A stretch of 64,000 nt of DNA from DATMER01 sp963741305. GTDB lineage: Bacteria; Acidobacteriota; Thermoanaerobaculia; Multivoradales; UBA5704. Positions 32,679 through 41,250 of this stretch are shown in pieces. Made by a program: the position numbers and the translations under genes. The stretch covers positions 6,944,001 through 7,008,000 of the forward strand of contig CAVUHL010000003.1 in NCBI GenBank assembly GCA_963741305.1. Reading direction: 5' to 3'. The notes beneath the pieces are model-generated. The model made no database searches and was not told the DNA's origin. It was given only the letters and a program-made list of their open reading frames with translations. Positions within the stretch are counted from its first letter, which is position 1; the number at the start of each line of letters is the position of its first letter.

Positions 32679-34709
32679 CTACATCATCGCGACCGGCGGC
32701 GCCGGCTCATCCGGGCTGCCCGCGTTGGCCAGGGGAACGCGGACCAGGACGAAGGCGAGGAGCGCCATGATCACGAGCCCGAAGACGTAGGAGGGAGTCT
32801 CGAAGATCACGGGGACCGGCCATTCGAAGAAGTTGAAGGTCGCGGTCAACAGTCCCATGAGCGCCTCGCCGGCGATCAGGCCCGAGGCCACCAGCACGCC
32901 GACGTTTTCCACGCGCGCCTTCTGTGCCTCATTGAAGCCCTTGCGCTCGCGCATCATGTCGGTCAGCCCGCGGATCATGCCGCCGACGAAGATCGCAAAC
33001 GTCGTGGAGAGCGGCAGGTACATGCCGACCGCGACGAGCATGGGGCTGCGCACCTTGAACAGGATCATTGCGATGCCCATGAAGATGCCGACGACCACGA
33101 GGGCCCAGGGCATGTCCCCGCCCACGATCCCTTGAGCGAGGGACGCCATCAGCCCCGCCTGCGGTGCAGGGAGCTGAGGGGAACCGAAGCCTCCCATTCC
33201 GAAGTGGAGGACCATCAGCGGGAAGTACATGACGAGGCTCGCGCAGACCACGGCGATCAGCTCGACGATCTGGATGGTGCGCGGTGTTCCTCCCAATATG
33301 TAGCCGACTTTGAAGTCCTGGAGCAGCTCGCCGGCCACAGCCGATGAGACGCAGACGACGGAGGCGACCCCGAGGACCGCCACGATGCCGCTCGGTCCTG
33401 ACACGCCGAGCGAGACCATCAGCAGGGCGGCGATGATCAGGGTCGAGAGTGTGAGGCCCGAGATCGGGTTGTTCGAGGAGCCGATCAGGCCGACGAGGTA
33501 GCCGGAGACGGTGGCGAAAAAGAAGCCTGCCACCAGCATCACGAGGCCGGCCACGATGGCTCCCATCACCAGGCCCGACATGTAGACGTAGAGGAAGACC
33601 ATGAGGACGAACACGACGGCGATGAGCGCGAACACCGTGCGCGAGCTCATGTAGCGCTCGGTCCGTCCGATCGTCTCGTCGTGCTGCACTTTGCCCTTGA
33701 GCTCGGCGAAGGCCTTTGCGAGCCCGCCGAACAGGTTCTTCCGCATCTTGTAGAGGGTGAATGCCGCGCCGACGAGCATGCCGCCGACGGCGATGGGCCG
33801 GACGATGAAGCGCCAGACGAGGCCGACCTGGGTGGCCCAGCTCTCGGGGTTCGCGACATCCGTGCCCGGGGGGAGGAAGCTCTGGAGCTGGGGTCCGAGG
33901 AGGAACATGAGGAGCGGGACCATGAGGCCCCACGCGAGGACGCCGCCGGAGAAGTTGAGCGCCGCGAGCTCGGGGCCGATGATGTAGCCGACCCCGAGGT
34001 AGGCCGGGCTCACACTGGGCGCCGCAAAGGTGGTGACGCCGCCCGTGGCCAACGCGGGAGCGCCGGCATCGGCCCCCAGCTTGATCCTGCTCAGCCCGGC
34101 GAGGGAGCCCATCTTGATCAGGAGGTCCTTGTCCGGCGCGTACAGGCGCAGGACGCCGAGGATGTAGATCAGCGCGCCGAAGCCCATGCTGTAGAAGAGG
34201 AACTTGGCCGCCTGGGCGCCGCGCTGTCCGGCCTTGTGGATCTCGGAAGCGGCCACCGACTCGGGGAAGGGAAGCTCGCGGTCCTCGACCATCACACGGC
34301 GCACGAGCGAGACGAAGAGGACGCCGAGGACGCTCCCGACCAGCATCAGGGCCGTGGATTTCCAGTACGCGTCTTCCGGGGCGAAGGACGGCCACACGCC
34401 GGCGATGACGAAGGCCGGCAGCGTGAAGATCGCGCCGGCTGCCACGGACTCGCCGATGGAGCCCGCCGTCCGCGCGATGTTCTCTTCGAGGATGGACCCC
34501 TTGAACGCTCGGATGACCGCCATGCTGATCACCGCGGCCGGGTAGGTCGCAGCGATCGTCACCCCGGCGCGCAGGCCCAGGTAGGCGTTGGCGGCTCCGA
34601 GGATGAGCGTCATGATGAGGCCGGGGATCACGGCGCGCATCGTGAACTCCGTCATCGAGATGTTCTCGGGAACGAAAGGCTGATGGCGAGGCGGTGGGTT
34701 CGCGTTCAT
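32679..34709 (-). CDS. OPT family oligopeptide transporter (short form)
   Basis: This 676-residue paralogue of the downstream OPT protein has the same landmarks (NIARTAGSIGESVAAGAIF, VMVEDRELPFPESVAASEIH, GLIGSSNNPISGLTLSTLI) but lacks the large soluble insertion. The two probably have different substrates or form a heteromer. It is first in the operon. The 120-bp gap upstream, shared with the divergent patatin gene, should contain the promoter. Confidence 0.93.
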   Translation of the reverse strand: MNANPPPRHQPFVPENISMTEFTMRAVIPGLIMTLILGAANAYLGLRAGVTIAATYPAAVISMAVIRAFKGSILEENIARTAGSIGESVAAGAIFTLPAFVIAGVWPSFAPEDAYWKSTALMLVGSVLGVLFVSLVRRVMVEDRELPFPESVAASEIHKAGQRGAQAAKFLFYSMGFGALIYILGVLRLYAPDKDLLIKMGSLAGLSRIKLGADAGAPALATGGVTTFAAPSVSPAYLGVGYIIGPELAALNFSGGVLAWGLMVPLLMFLLGPQLQSFLPPGTDVANPESWATQVGLVWRFIVRPIAVGGMLVGAAFTLYKMRKNLFGGLAKAFAELKGKVQHDETIGRTERYMSSRTVFALIAVVFVLMVFLYVYMSGLVMGAIVAGLVMLVAGFFFATVSGYLVGLIGSSNNPISGLTLSTLIIAALLMVSLGVSGPSGIVAVLGVASVVCVSSAVAGELLQDFKVGYILGGTPRTIQIVELIAVVCASLVMYFPLMVLHFGMGGFGSPQLPAPQAGLMASLAQGIVGGDMPWALVVVGIFMGIAMILFKVRSPMLVAVGMYLPLSTTFAIFVGGMIRGLTDMMRERKGFNEAQKARVENVGVLVASGLIAGEALMGLLTATFNFFEWPVPVIFETPSYVFGLVIMALLAFVLVRVPLANAGSPDEPAPPVAMM

Positions 34710-34832
34710 CGGAGCCCTCTCAAATGAGATGTTTATGGCCGGGCGACTCTACTCCGCGCGCCGGAGGCTGTCAACGCGATTTCCTCTGGCATGGCTCTGG
34801 TAAGCTCCCCGGCACTGTCCCTGGAGGTGCCC

Positions 34833-36686
34833 ATGCAGCCATCCGCGTTCTCCAATCCCACCCAGGAGTGCGACGTCATCATGAAGGGCGGGATCACCAG
34901 CGGGGTGGTCTACCCCTTGGCGGTCGTCGAGCTGGCGAAGACCTACCGGCTGCGGAACATCGGCGGCACCTCCGCGGGAGCGATCGCCGCGGCCCTGGCT
35001 GCGGCAGCCGAGTACGGGAGGGAGGCCCCTGGCGGCGGGTTCCCGAAGCTGGCGGAGCTTCCGGGCTTCCTCGCCAAGAACCTCGGGCTGCTGTTCCAGC
35101 CGTCGCCGAAGACCCGGCCGGCCTTTTCCGTGCTTCTCACCTGGATCTCCCCAGGAAAGGAAAGGGAGGATGGCCAGGAGCCCGGGAGGCTCGCGAAGCT
35201 CTTCGCATTGGTCAAGAAGCTGGCGAACACGGCGTTGAAGCTCGTCCGCTTTCACCCAATCGCGTTCCTGATCGGCGCCCTTCTCGGGCTCGGAATCTTC
35301 TGGCTCGTGGCGGATTTCACCTCGGAGGGCCAGCTCATCACGAACCGGGCCATGCCCCTGCGCGTGTTTTTCACGCTGTTCTGGGCGCTCCTGGTGGCGC
35401 TGGTCTCTTTCGCGAGGAAGGCGGTCAAGGCGATTCAGGGCAACGCTTTCGGAATGTGCAGCGGCATGCCCGCGCACGAGCCCCCCCGCCGCAACTCTCC
35501 CGAGGCTCTCACTCCCTGGCTGGCCGGCCTGCTGGACGAGATCGCCGGCAAGACCGGATCGCCGCTCACCTTCGGCGACCTGTGGGGGCCGGGCGACCGC
35601 GAGAAGCAGGAGGACGATCCGCGTTTGCGGGCGCTCAACCTGGAGGTGATGACCACCAATCTCACCCACGGCTGGCCGGTCCGGCTCCCCACCAGCAGCC
35701 GGGAGTTCTTCTTCGATCCGGAGGAGCTCCGGCGCTTCTTCCCCAAGGACATCGTCCGGTGGATGGAGGAGCACCCCTTCCCACTACCGCGCGATGAAAG
35801 AGAGAAGGCTCTCATCGAGCGCATCGAGAAAGAGACCCCGTTTCGTCGGATGCCTGCCCCGGCCGACCTGCCGGTAATCGTAGCGGCGCGGATGAGCTTG
35901 AGCTTCCCCATGCTCATCAGCGCCATTCCCCTGCACGCCGTGGTCTGGAAGCGGAAGGACGAACCGGGCGCTCAGGAGCTGGAGCTGGCGCCCTGCTGGT
36001 TCTCGGACGGCGGCATCACCAGCAACTTCCCGGTCCACTTCTTCGACGGGCTCCTCCCCACGCGCCCGACCTTCGGCATCAATCTGCGGCCTTTGAAGAA
36101 GGGCCAGGAGCCGAATCCGGACGAGAAGGAGAACGTCTGGTTCCCCTCGCGGACGGGGGAAGCCGTGCAGCCCACCTGGACGCCGATCACGGGGCTCTTC
36201 GGTTTCCTGGGCACGATCCTCAACACGATGCAGAATTGGAGCGACAACACCCAGATGCGGCTCCCCGGCTACCGCGACCGCGTCGCGCATGTCTATCTGA
36301 GCGAGAAGGAGGGGGGTATGAACCTGACGATGCCGGAAGAGCGGGTGAAGAGGCTGGCCTTGCGCGGCCAGATCGCGGGTCAGAAGGTCCAGGCCCTCGA
36401 CTGGGACGGCCATCGCTGGACCCGTTACCGCAGCGCGATGGCCCAGCTCGAGGAGAGGCTCGATCGCATGGAGGAGGTCTATTCCGGCGGGTTCGAGGAC
36501 TTCCTCGCGGCCCACGATTCGAAGAAGGGGCGGCATCAGCGTCCGGACGCCTGGAAGGAATACGCCATGGAGTCGACCGCAGGACTGATGGCCGCCGTCC
36601 GCGCCTGGCGCGCGCATCCGAAATACCGGCTCGACGACGAGCCGCCGCATCCGGAGCCCGAGCTGCGGATCAGCCCGCGGCGGTAG
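34833..36686 (+). CDS. Patatin-like phospholipase with membrane segments
   Basis: This protein has 617 residues from ATG 34833, which has GGAGG about 8 bases upstream; an ATG at 34791 would add 14 unlikely residues. The oxyanion start is CDVIMKGGITSGVVYPLAV and the nucleophile elbow is GGTSAGA (Ser47). The catalytic Asp is in CWFSDGGITSNFPVHFFDG. Two hydrophobic stretches around residues 145-195 (IAFLIGALLGLGIFWLVADF and VFFTLFWALLVALVSFA) suggest membrane insertion between the dyad residues, longer than plain bacterial patatins. It should hydrolyse acyl chains from lipids. Its end overlaps the convergent ligase gene by 17 bp. Confidence 0.9.
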   Translation: MQPSAFSNPTQECDVIMKGGITSGVVYPLAVVELAKTYRLRNIGGTSAGAIAAALAAAAEYGREAPGGGFPKLAELPGFLAKNLGLLFQPSPKTRPAFSVLLTWISPGKEREDGQEPGRLAKLFALVKKLANTALKLVRFHPIAFLIGALLGLGIFWLVADFTSEGQLITNRAMPLRVFFTLFWALLVALVSFARKAVKAIQGNAFGMCSGMPAHEPPRRNSPEALTPWLAGLLDEIAGKTGSPLTFGDLWGPGDREKQEDDPRLRALNLEVMTTNLTHGWPVRLPTSSREFFFDPEELRRFFPKDIVRWMEEHPFPLPRDEREKALIERIEKETPFRRMPAPADLPVIVAARMSLSFPMLISAIPLHAVVWKRKDEPGAQELELAPCWFSDGGITSNFPVHFFDGLLPTRPTFGINLRPLKKGQEPNPDEKENVWFPSRTGEAVQPTWTPITGLFGFLGTILNTMQNWSDNTQMRLPGYRDRVAHVYLSEKEGGMNLTMPEERVKRLALRGQIAGQKVQALDWDGHRWTRYRSAMAQLEERLDRMEEVYSGGFEDFLAAHDSKKGRHQRPDAWKEYAMESTAGLMAAVRAWRAHPKYRLDDEPPHPEPELRISPRR

Positions 36687-37752
36687 GTTTCTTCGCCCGC
36701 ACCTGGGCGAACGTGCACGCCTCCGGCTTCTTGTCCGGCCGCCAGCGGAGGAACTTGGTGCCGTGGCGGAAGCGCCCGCCGGAGAAGTGGTCGTAGCGCA
36801 CTTCGCAGACCAGGACCGGATCGAGAGGCTCCCACTCCGTCGAACGCCCCTGGGACCAGCGGCTCGGTCCTCCCGGCGCCTTGCCGGTGAAGCCGCTGCC
36901 TCCGCGGTGGGGCTCCAGGACCGGCTCCAGCTCCTTCTTTTCCTCGGCGGAGAAGCTGGACGAGAAGCCCACGTGGTCGAGCTGCCCGGCGTCGTTGTAG
37001 AGGCCGAGGAGCAGCGAGCCCACCAGTCTTTCCTTCTGAGCCTTCTGAGCCTTCTGGGCCCAGCGGAAGCCGCCGACCACGCAGTCGGCCGTGCGCATCC
37101 GCTTGACCTTGACCATGCCGCCGCGCTCGCCCGAGAGGTAGGGGGAGTCCAGTTGCTTGGCCACGACGCCGTCCAAACCCTCCTCGCCGATCCATTTCTC
37201 AGCCTCTTTGAGCTTCGGAGTGGCGGGGGAGAGCAACATCTGGCCACCTTCCGGGATTTTCGAAAAGAACGCCTCCAGCCGCTCGCGCCGATCTTTCAGG
37301 GGCAGCTCTACCAGGGATTCCCCCCGGCTGTCCACCAGGAGGTCGAAGACGTGGAGGCTCGCCGGAGTCTCCTTCGCGAGCTTGCGGATGCGGCTCTCCG
37401 CGGGGTGGATGCGTTGCAGCAGGTCATCGAAGGCCGGCAGGGCGATCTCGCCGTCCACCACGAAGGTCTTGACCGGGAGCTTGCCGAGCGCCTCTACCAG
37501 CTCCGGGAAGTAGCGGCCGAGGGGCTGGCCCGCCTTGGACTGGAGGAGCACCTGGTCCCCCTTGCGGAAGGCCAGGCAGCGGAAGCCGTCCCACTTGGGC
37601 TCGTAAAGCCACCCGGGTTCCGCGGGGATCTTTCCTTCCGATTCGGCTTCCCAGGGCGGGTAGGGCGGCTTTATGGGCAGGTCGATGTCCGGGAATTCGG
37701 CTTCCAGGAGTGTGGTCTTTGGCGGCGCTTTCTTGGGCTTGGCGGCAGGCAT
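36670..37752 (-). CDS. ATP-dependent DNA ligase (LigD ligase-domain type)
   Basis: This 360-residue protein has an adenylation domain with motif I YEPKWDGFR (Lys53 carries AMP), motif III ASLHVFDLLV, motif IV EGLDGVVAKQLDSPYLSG and motif V GGMVKVKRMRTADCVV. An OB-fold domain follows (LDPVLVCEVRYDHFSGG). It lacks the polymerase and phosphoesterase domains of multi-domain LigD, so it is a stand-alone LigC-like enzyme. No ku gene is in the window. A role in end joining or repair is known for relatives. The basic N-terminus (PAAKPKKAPPK) is disordered. Confidence 0.92.
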   Translation of the reverse strand: MPAAKPKKAPPKTTLLEAEFPDIDLPIKPPYPPWEAESEGKIPAEPGWLYEPKWDGFRCLAFRKGDQVLLQSKAGQPLGRYFPELVEALGKLPVKTFVVDGEIALPAFDDLLQRIHPAESRIRKLAKETPASLHVFDLLVDSRGESLVELPLKDRRERLEAFFSKIPEGGQMLLSPATPKLKEAEKWIGEEGLDGVVAKQLDSPYLSGERGGMVKVKRMRTADCVVGGFRWAQKAQKAQKERLVGSLLLGLYNDAGQLDHVGFSSSFSAEEKKELEPVLEPHRGGSGFTGKAPGGPSRWSQGRSTEWEPLDPVLVCEVRYDHFSGGRFRHGTKFLRWRPDKKPEACTFAQVRAKKPTAAG

Positions 37753-37780
37753 GCCTCAGAAAGGTGCAAAAACGGAGCCC

Positions 37781-38164
37781 TCAATTCACCGCGTGCGGGA
37801 CCGCCAGCGAGAACGGCCCGATGACCGCGTCGAAAGCTTCGCCGTCCTCCAGGACCATGCGGTAGGTTCCATGCATGGAGCCGACCGGGGTCGAGAGGGG
37901 GCAGAAGCTCGTGTACTCGAAGGACTCGCCCGGGCCGAGCACCGGCTGCTCGCCCACGACGCCCGGGCCCTCCACCCTCTGCTCATAGCCGGTGGCGTCG
38001 GTGATGATCCACTCCCGGCTGAGGAGCTGCGCCGTCCGGGTGCCGACGTTCGAGATCCTCACCTGGTAGGCGAAGAAGTAGTAGCTTTCCTGGGGCGCGC
38101 TGCGATCCTCGTCGTAGAAGCTCGCGACCTGCACGCGGATGTCGCGGGTAGTGGTGTCGCTCAT
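37781..38164 (-). CDS. apaG: ApaG protein
   Basis: This 127-residue protein is the standard ApaG length and is a single fibronectin-like beta-sandwich. Landmarks are IRVQVASFYDEDRS, YYFFAYQVRISNVGTRTAQL, REWIITDATGYEQRVEGPGV and GSMHGTYRMVLEDGEAFDAV. The biochemical role of ApaG is still poorly defined; in enterobacteria it is genetically linked to Co2+ resistance and Ap4A metabolism. It lies 28 bp upstream of the ligase gene in the same direction, so cotranscription is likely. Confidence 0.95.
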   Translation of the reverse strand: MSDTTTRDIRVQVASFYDEDRSAPQESYYFFAYQVRISNVGTRTAQLLSREWIITDATGYEQRVEGPGVVGEQPVLGPGESFEYTSFCPLSTPVGSMHGTYRMVLEDGEAFDAVIGPFSLAVPHAVN

Positions 38165-38237
38165 GGCCGGCAGATTCTATAGAATCCGCTCCGCTCCCGG
38201 ATCACCCGAGGAGAACCTAGTTGCATGAGGTGGCGCG

Positions 38238-39053
38238 ATGGAGTGGATGAGCAGCCCCGAGAGCTGGATTGCCCTGTTGACCCTGACGGTGCTCGAAATC
38301 GTCCTGGGCATCGACAACATCATCTTCATCTCGATCCTGGCGGGCAAGCTACCCCAGGAGCAGCAGGCGAAAGCGCGCAAGGTCGGGCTCGGCCTGGCCA
38401 TGTTCATCCGCCTCGCCCTGCTCGCGTCGCTCGCCTGGATCGCCCGGCTCACGAACCCGCTCTTCACGGTCTTCAGCCAGGAGATCTCCGGCCGCGACCT
38501 GATCCTCCTGGTAGGCGGCCTTTTCCTCCTCGCCAAGGCCACGCACGAGATCCACGACAAGCTGGAAGGAGAGGAAGGGCACGCCAGCGCCAAGGTCGCT
38601 GCCTCCTTCACCTCCGTCATCGTCCAGATCCTCGCCCTGGACATCGTCTTCTCCCTGGACTCCGTCATCACCGCCATTGGCATGGCCAACGAGCTGGCCG
38701 TCATGATGGCGGCCGTGGTCATCGCGGTGGCTGTGATGTTCGTCGCCGCAGGGCCGATCAGCAACTTCGTGGAGCGCCACCCCACGGTCAAGATGCTCGC
38801 TCTCAGCTTCCTCCTGCTGATCGGCATGTCACTGGTGGCCGAGGGCTTCGATCAGCACATCTCGAAGGGTTACATCTACTTCGCGATGGGGTTCTCGGTC
38901 TTCGTAGAGATGCTCAACCAGCGGCTGCACAAGGTCGCCAAGCCGCCGGTCCACCTGCACCAGCGCTACTCGGAGACCCCGCAAGCGGCGCCGGCTACCG
39001 GCAGCTCTACCTCCGGAATTCCCGCACCTCCCCGTCCGAAAAAGCGACGGTAA
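38238..39053 (+). CDS. TerC family integral membrane protein
   Basis: This 271-residue protein has about seven hydrophobic helices and the TerC hallmarks: LTVLEIVLGIDNIIFISILA in the first helix and ALDIVFSLDSVITAIGMAN in the middle. Both carry the acidic residues thought to bind divalent metal. Members export manganese, including for protein metallation outside the cytosol, or confer tellurite resistance. The hydrophilic proline-rich tail (SSTSGIPAPPRPKKRR) is encoded by DNA that overlaps the end of recQ by 47 bp on the opposite strand. Confidence 0.93.
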   Translation: MEWMSSPESWIALLTLTVLEIVLGIDNIIFISILAGKLPQEQQAKARKVGLGLAMFIRLALLASLAWIARLTNPLFTVFSQEISGRDLILLVGGLFLLAKATHEIHDKLEGEEGHASAKVAASFTSVIVQILALDIVFSLDSVITAIGMANELAVMMAAVVIAVAVMFVAAGPISNFVERHPTVKMLALSFLLLIGMSLVAEGFDQHISKGYIYFAMGFSVFVEMLNQRLHKVAKPPVHLHQRYSETPQAAPATGSSTSGIPAPPRPKKRR

Positions 39054-40695
39054 GGCTCTCCGGGCTGATCAGCCTCACCTCTCCCGTCCCGAACATGGGA
39101 AGGGTGAGGCTGTCCCCCTCGCGCAGGGCGGACGCGTCTTTCTCTCCCAGGATCGCTGACAGGGGGAGAACCTCGGGCTTGGACCGCGGGGGGAGGATGG
39201 CCAGCCGATCGTGCGACACCACCGGTTCGGCGATGGGCCGGCCGCAGTTGTCGCAAACTCCGCACTTGTCGCTGTCGATGGCTTGGCTTTCGCCAAAGTA
39301 TTCGAGGATCGACTTCCAGCGGCAGAGGGCGGTCTGGGCGTAGAGGATGATGCGGCGCAGGCGGTCGCGGTCCGCCTCGGCCCGCTTCTCGTACCGCTTG
39401 CCGAGCTCCTCCATCTCTTCCGGCTCGAGGCCTGAGCGGAGCAGGCGGAAGCTCCCCGTCTCGGGCTCCTCCAGCAGCCCCATGTCCTTCATCGCCGGCA
39501 GCACCACCCGGATCTTGTTCTGGGCCACGGCTTTGGCGCGCTCGTGAATGTCGTTCACGGTGACGGGTTGGCGGTCGGCCTTCAGGCGCTCCATGGCGCG
39601 GTAGATCACCTCGAAGTGCTCCCGCTTGGGGTACTTGCCGTTGAGGAAGAAGATGTGGGTGTTCTTGTCCTCCGGTTGGAAGAGCATCACGCAGCGGGCG
39701 GGATCGCCATCGCGTCCGGCGCGCCCGGCCTCCTGGTAGTAGGCCTCCAGCGTCCCGGGCATGCTGTAGTGGATGACGAAGCGGATGTCCGGCTTGTCGA
39801 TCCCCATGCCGAAGGCGTTCGTGGCCACGACCGCCTTGAGCTCGCCGGCCATGAAGCTGTCCTGGTTGCGGTGCCGCTCCTTGCCCCCCAGGCGTCCGTG
39901 GTAGCGGGCCACTGGAAAGCCGAGCCCCTGGAGGTATTCGGTGACCGTCTCGCAGTCTTTGACGGTCGAGGTGTAGATGATGCCCGAGCCCTCGATCTCT
40001 CCGAGCAGCCGGGCCAGGTGGTGGAGCTTGGATTCCTCTCCGGCCCCACGGATCACCTCCAGGCGGAGGTTCTCCCGGAACACGCCGGTAGAGATGACCT
40101 GCATGTCCTCGCGCCCGAGCTGGCGCAGGATGTCCTCGATGACCTCGGGGGTCGCGGTGGCGGTGAGGGCGAGCACCGGCGGGTTGCCGAGGGCCTCGAC
40201 CGCCTCCCGCAGCCGCAGGTAGGAGGGGCGGAAGTCATGTCCCCACTGTGAGATGCAGTGCGCCTCGTCGATCACGAACACGTCGATCTCGTTGGTCTTC
40301 AGGGTATCCAGGAACCCGGGCTGCGTCAGGCGCTCCGGGGTGACGAAGACGAACTCGTGCTGCTCCTTCTCGATCCCTTCCAGGATTTCGGTTTCCTCCC
40401 GGGTGGTGAGGGTGCTGTTGACCTGGGCGGCGCCGATGCCCAGCTCCTGGAGCTTGTCCACCTGGTCCTTCATCAGGGAGAGCAGGGGGGACACGACGAT
40501 GGTGGTACCCGGGAGCTGGGCGCCGGGGAGCTGATAGCACAGGGACTTGCCTGCGCCGGTAGGCATGATGGCGAGGGTGTCCTTGCCCTCGACGATTGAA
40601 CGAATGACTTCTTCTTGACCCTCGCGGAGAGAGCGGAAGCCGAAAGTGCGTCGAAGCGTGCGGCGAAGAGTGGAAATCTCAATGGTCTCGGCCAT
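39007..40695 (-). CDS. recQ: RecQ-family ATP-dependent DNA helicase
   Basis: This protein has 562 residues from ATG 40695. A longer frame upstream adds 79 non-conserved residues and is rejected. It has Walker A MPTGAGKSLCYQLPG, the RecQ loop and DExH box VIDEAHCISQWGHDFRP, motif VI YYQEAGRAGRDGDPARC, and the zinc-binding region CRWKSILEYFGE...CGVCDNC. There is no HRDC domain at the C-terminus; instead about 75 residues end in SDGEVREFRR. It unwinds recombination intermediates and works with RecJ/RecA in gap repair. It converges on terC with overlapping 3' ends. Confidence 0.93.
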   Translation of the reverse strand: MAETIEISTLRRTLRRTFGFRSLREGQEEVIRSIVEGKDTLAIMPTGAGKSLCYQLPGAQLPGTTIVVSPLLSLMKDQVDKLQELGIGAAQVNSTLTTREETEILEGIEKEQHEFVFVTPERLTQPGFLDTLKTNEIDVFVIDEAHCISQWGHDFRPSYLRLREAVEALGNPPVLALTATATPEVIEDILRQLGREDMQVISTGVFRENLRLEVIRGAGEESKLHHLARLLGEIEGSGIIYTSTVKDCETVTEYLQGLGFPVARYHGRLGGKERHRNQDSFMAGELKAVVATNAFGMGIDKPDIRFVIHYSMPGTLEAYYQEAGRAGRDGDPARCVMLFQPEDKNTHIFFLNGKYPKREHFEVIYRAMERLKADRQPVTVNDIHERAKAVAQNKIRVVLPAMKDMGLLEEPETGSFRLLRSGLEPEEMEELGKRYEKRAEADRDRLRRIILYAQTALCRWKSILEYFGESQAIDSDKCGVCDNCGRPIAEPVVSHDRLAILPPRSKPEVLPLSAILGEKDASALREGDSLTLPMFGTGEVRLISPESLTVAFSDGEVREFRR

Positions 40696-40955
40696 GGTTC
40701 TCCTAACGAAGGGTCGGTGAACGGCGCCTAATGGATAGCAAGGCACATGCCGCGTGGCGGGATTGATCCCATCCCCCTGGCGGGTAAACCCAGTTGGGTG
40801 CGTATTCGTAATAGGAAAGTGGTTGACGAGCAGCCGGGGCCAGCTTAGAATCCTGGACCAGGTTATCGTCAAAGGGATATAGGCAGGTCGTTCCGTCGCG
40901 GGCAAGCATCTGTCCGCCCGGGGCAGAGTCATTCGTAAGCTTTGAGGAAGTTGTC

Positions 40956-41126
40956 ATGGTCACATTTGTCAGCACGTTGATTTTTGGAGCGGTTCTCGGG
41001 TTCATGCTGGAGCAGCAGGTCGGGGTTCCCCTGGTGAAGTGGAGCCGGGTCAAGCGGATGCGGATGCGGATCCTGCGCCGCAACGGGGAGAGCCCCTGGT
41101 CGGCGCTGCTGCGCGACGACGAGTAG
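40956..41126 (+). CDS. Small membrane protein, 56 residues
   Basis: The short frame begins at ATG 40956 with GAGGAAG about 6 bases upstream. It encodes one hydrophobic N-terminal helix (TFVSTLIFGAVLGFMLEQQV) followed by a strongly basic stretch (KWSRVKRMRMRILRR) and SPWSALLRDDE. The sharp switch from hydrophobic to Arg/Lys-rich is typical of genuine small inner-membrane proteins with the tail in the cytoplasm. No family is recognised. The preceding 260 bases back to recQ hold no other gene; promoters for both are expected there. Confidence 0.6.
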   Translation: MVTFVSTLIFGAVLGFMLEQQVGVPLVKWSRVKRMRMRILRRNGESPWSALLRDDE

Positions 41127-41140
41127 GGTCCCCTCCGGAA

Positions 41141-41227
41141 GGGCGCGATAAATCGCGCCCCTACAAGCAGGATCGGGCCAGCAATGATGTCGGATCTTGC
41201 TTGTAGGGGCGCCATTCATGGCGCCCC
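41141..41227. repeat. Paired inverted REP-like palindromes
   Basis: Hairpin GGGCGCGA/TCGCGCCC (41141-41160) and hairpin GGGGCGCC/GGCGCCCC (41206-41227) face each other. Next to them, CCCCTACAAGCAGGATC (41158-41174) is an inverted copy, with one mismatch, of GATCTTGCTTGTAGGGG (41193-41209). Two REP-like units in opposite orientation form a REPIN-like element. GTAGGGGCGC palindromes of this type occur in many bacterial genomes. Confidence 0.75.
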
Positions 41228-41250
41228 CTGGGCTCCCAGGGATCGTCTCC

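Noticed and set aside
31500..33347. Long + strand open frame opposite the OPT genes
   Set aside because: It is the antisense of two clear transporters; the translation is His/Arg/Asp-rich and has no start signal.
40696..40932. 79-residue N-terminal extension of RecQ
   Set aside because: The residues are not RecQ-like, and the helicase fold begins right after ATG 40695.
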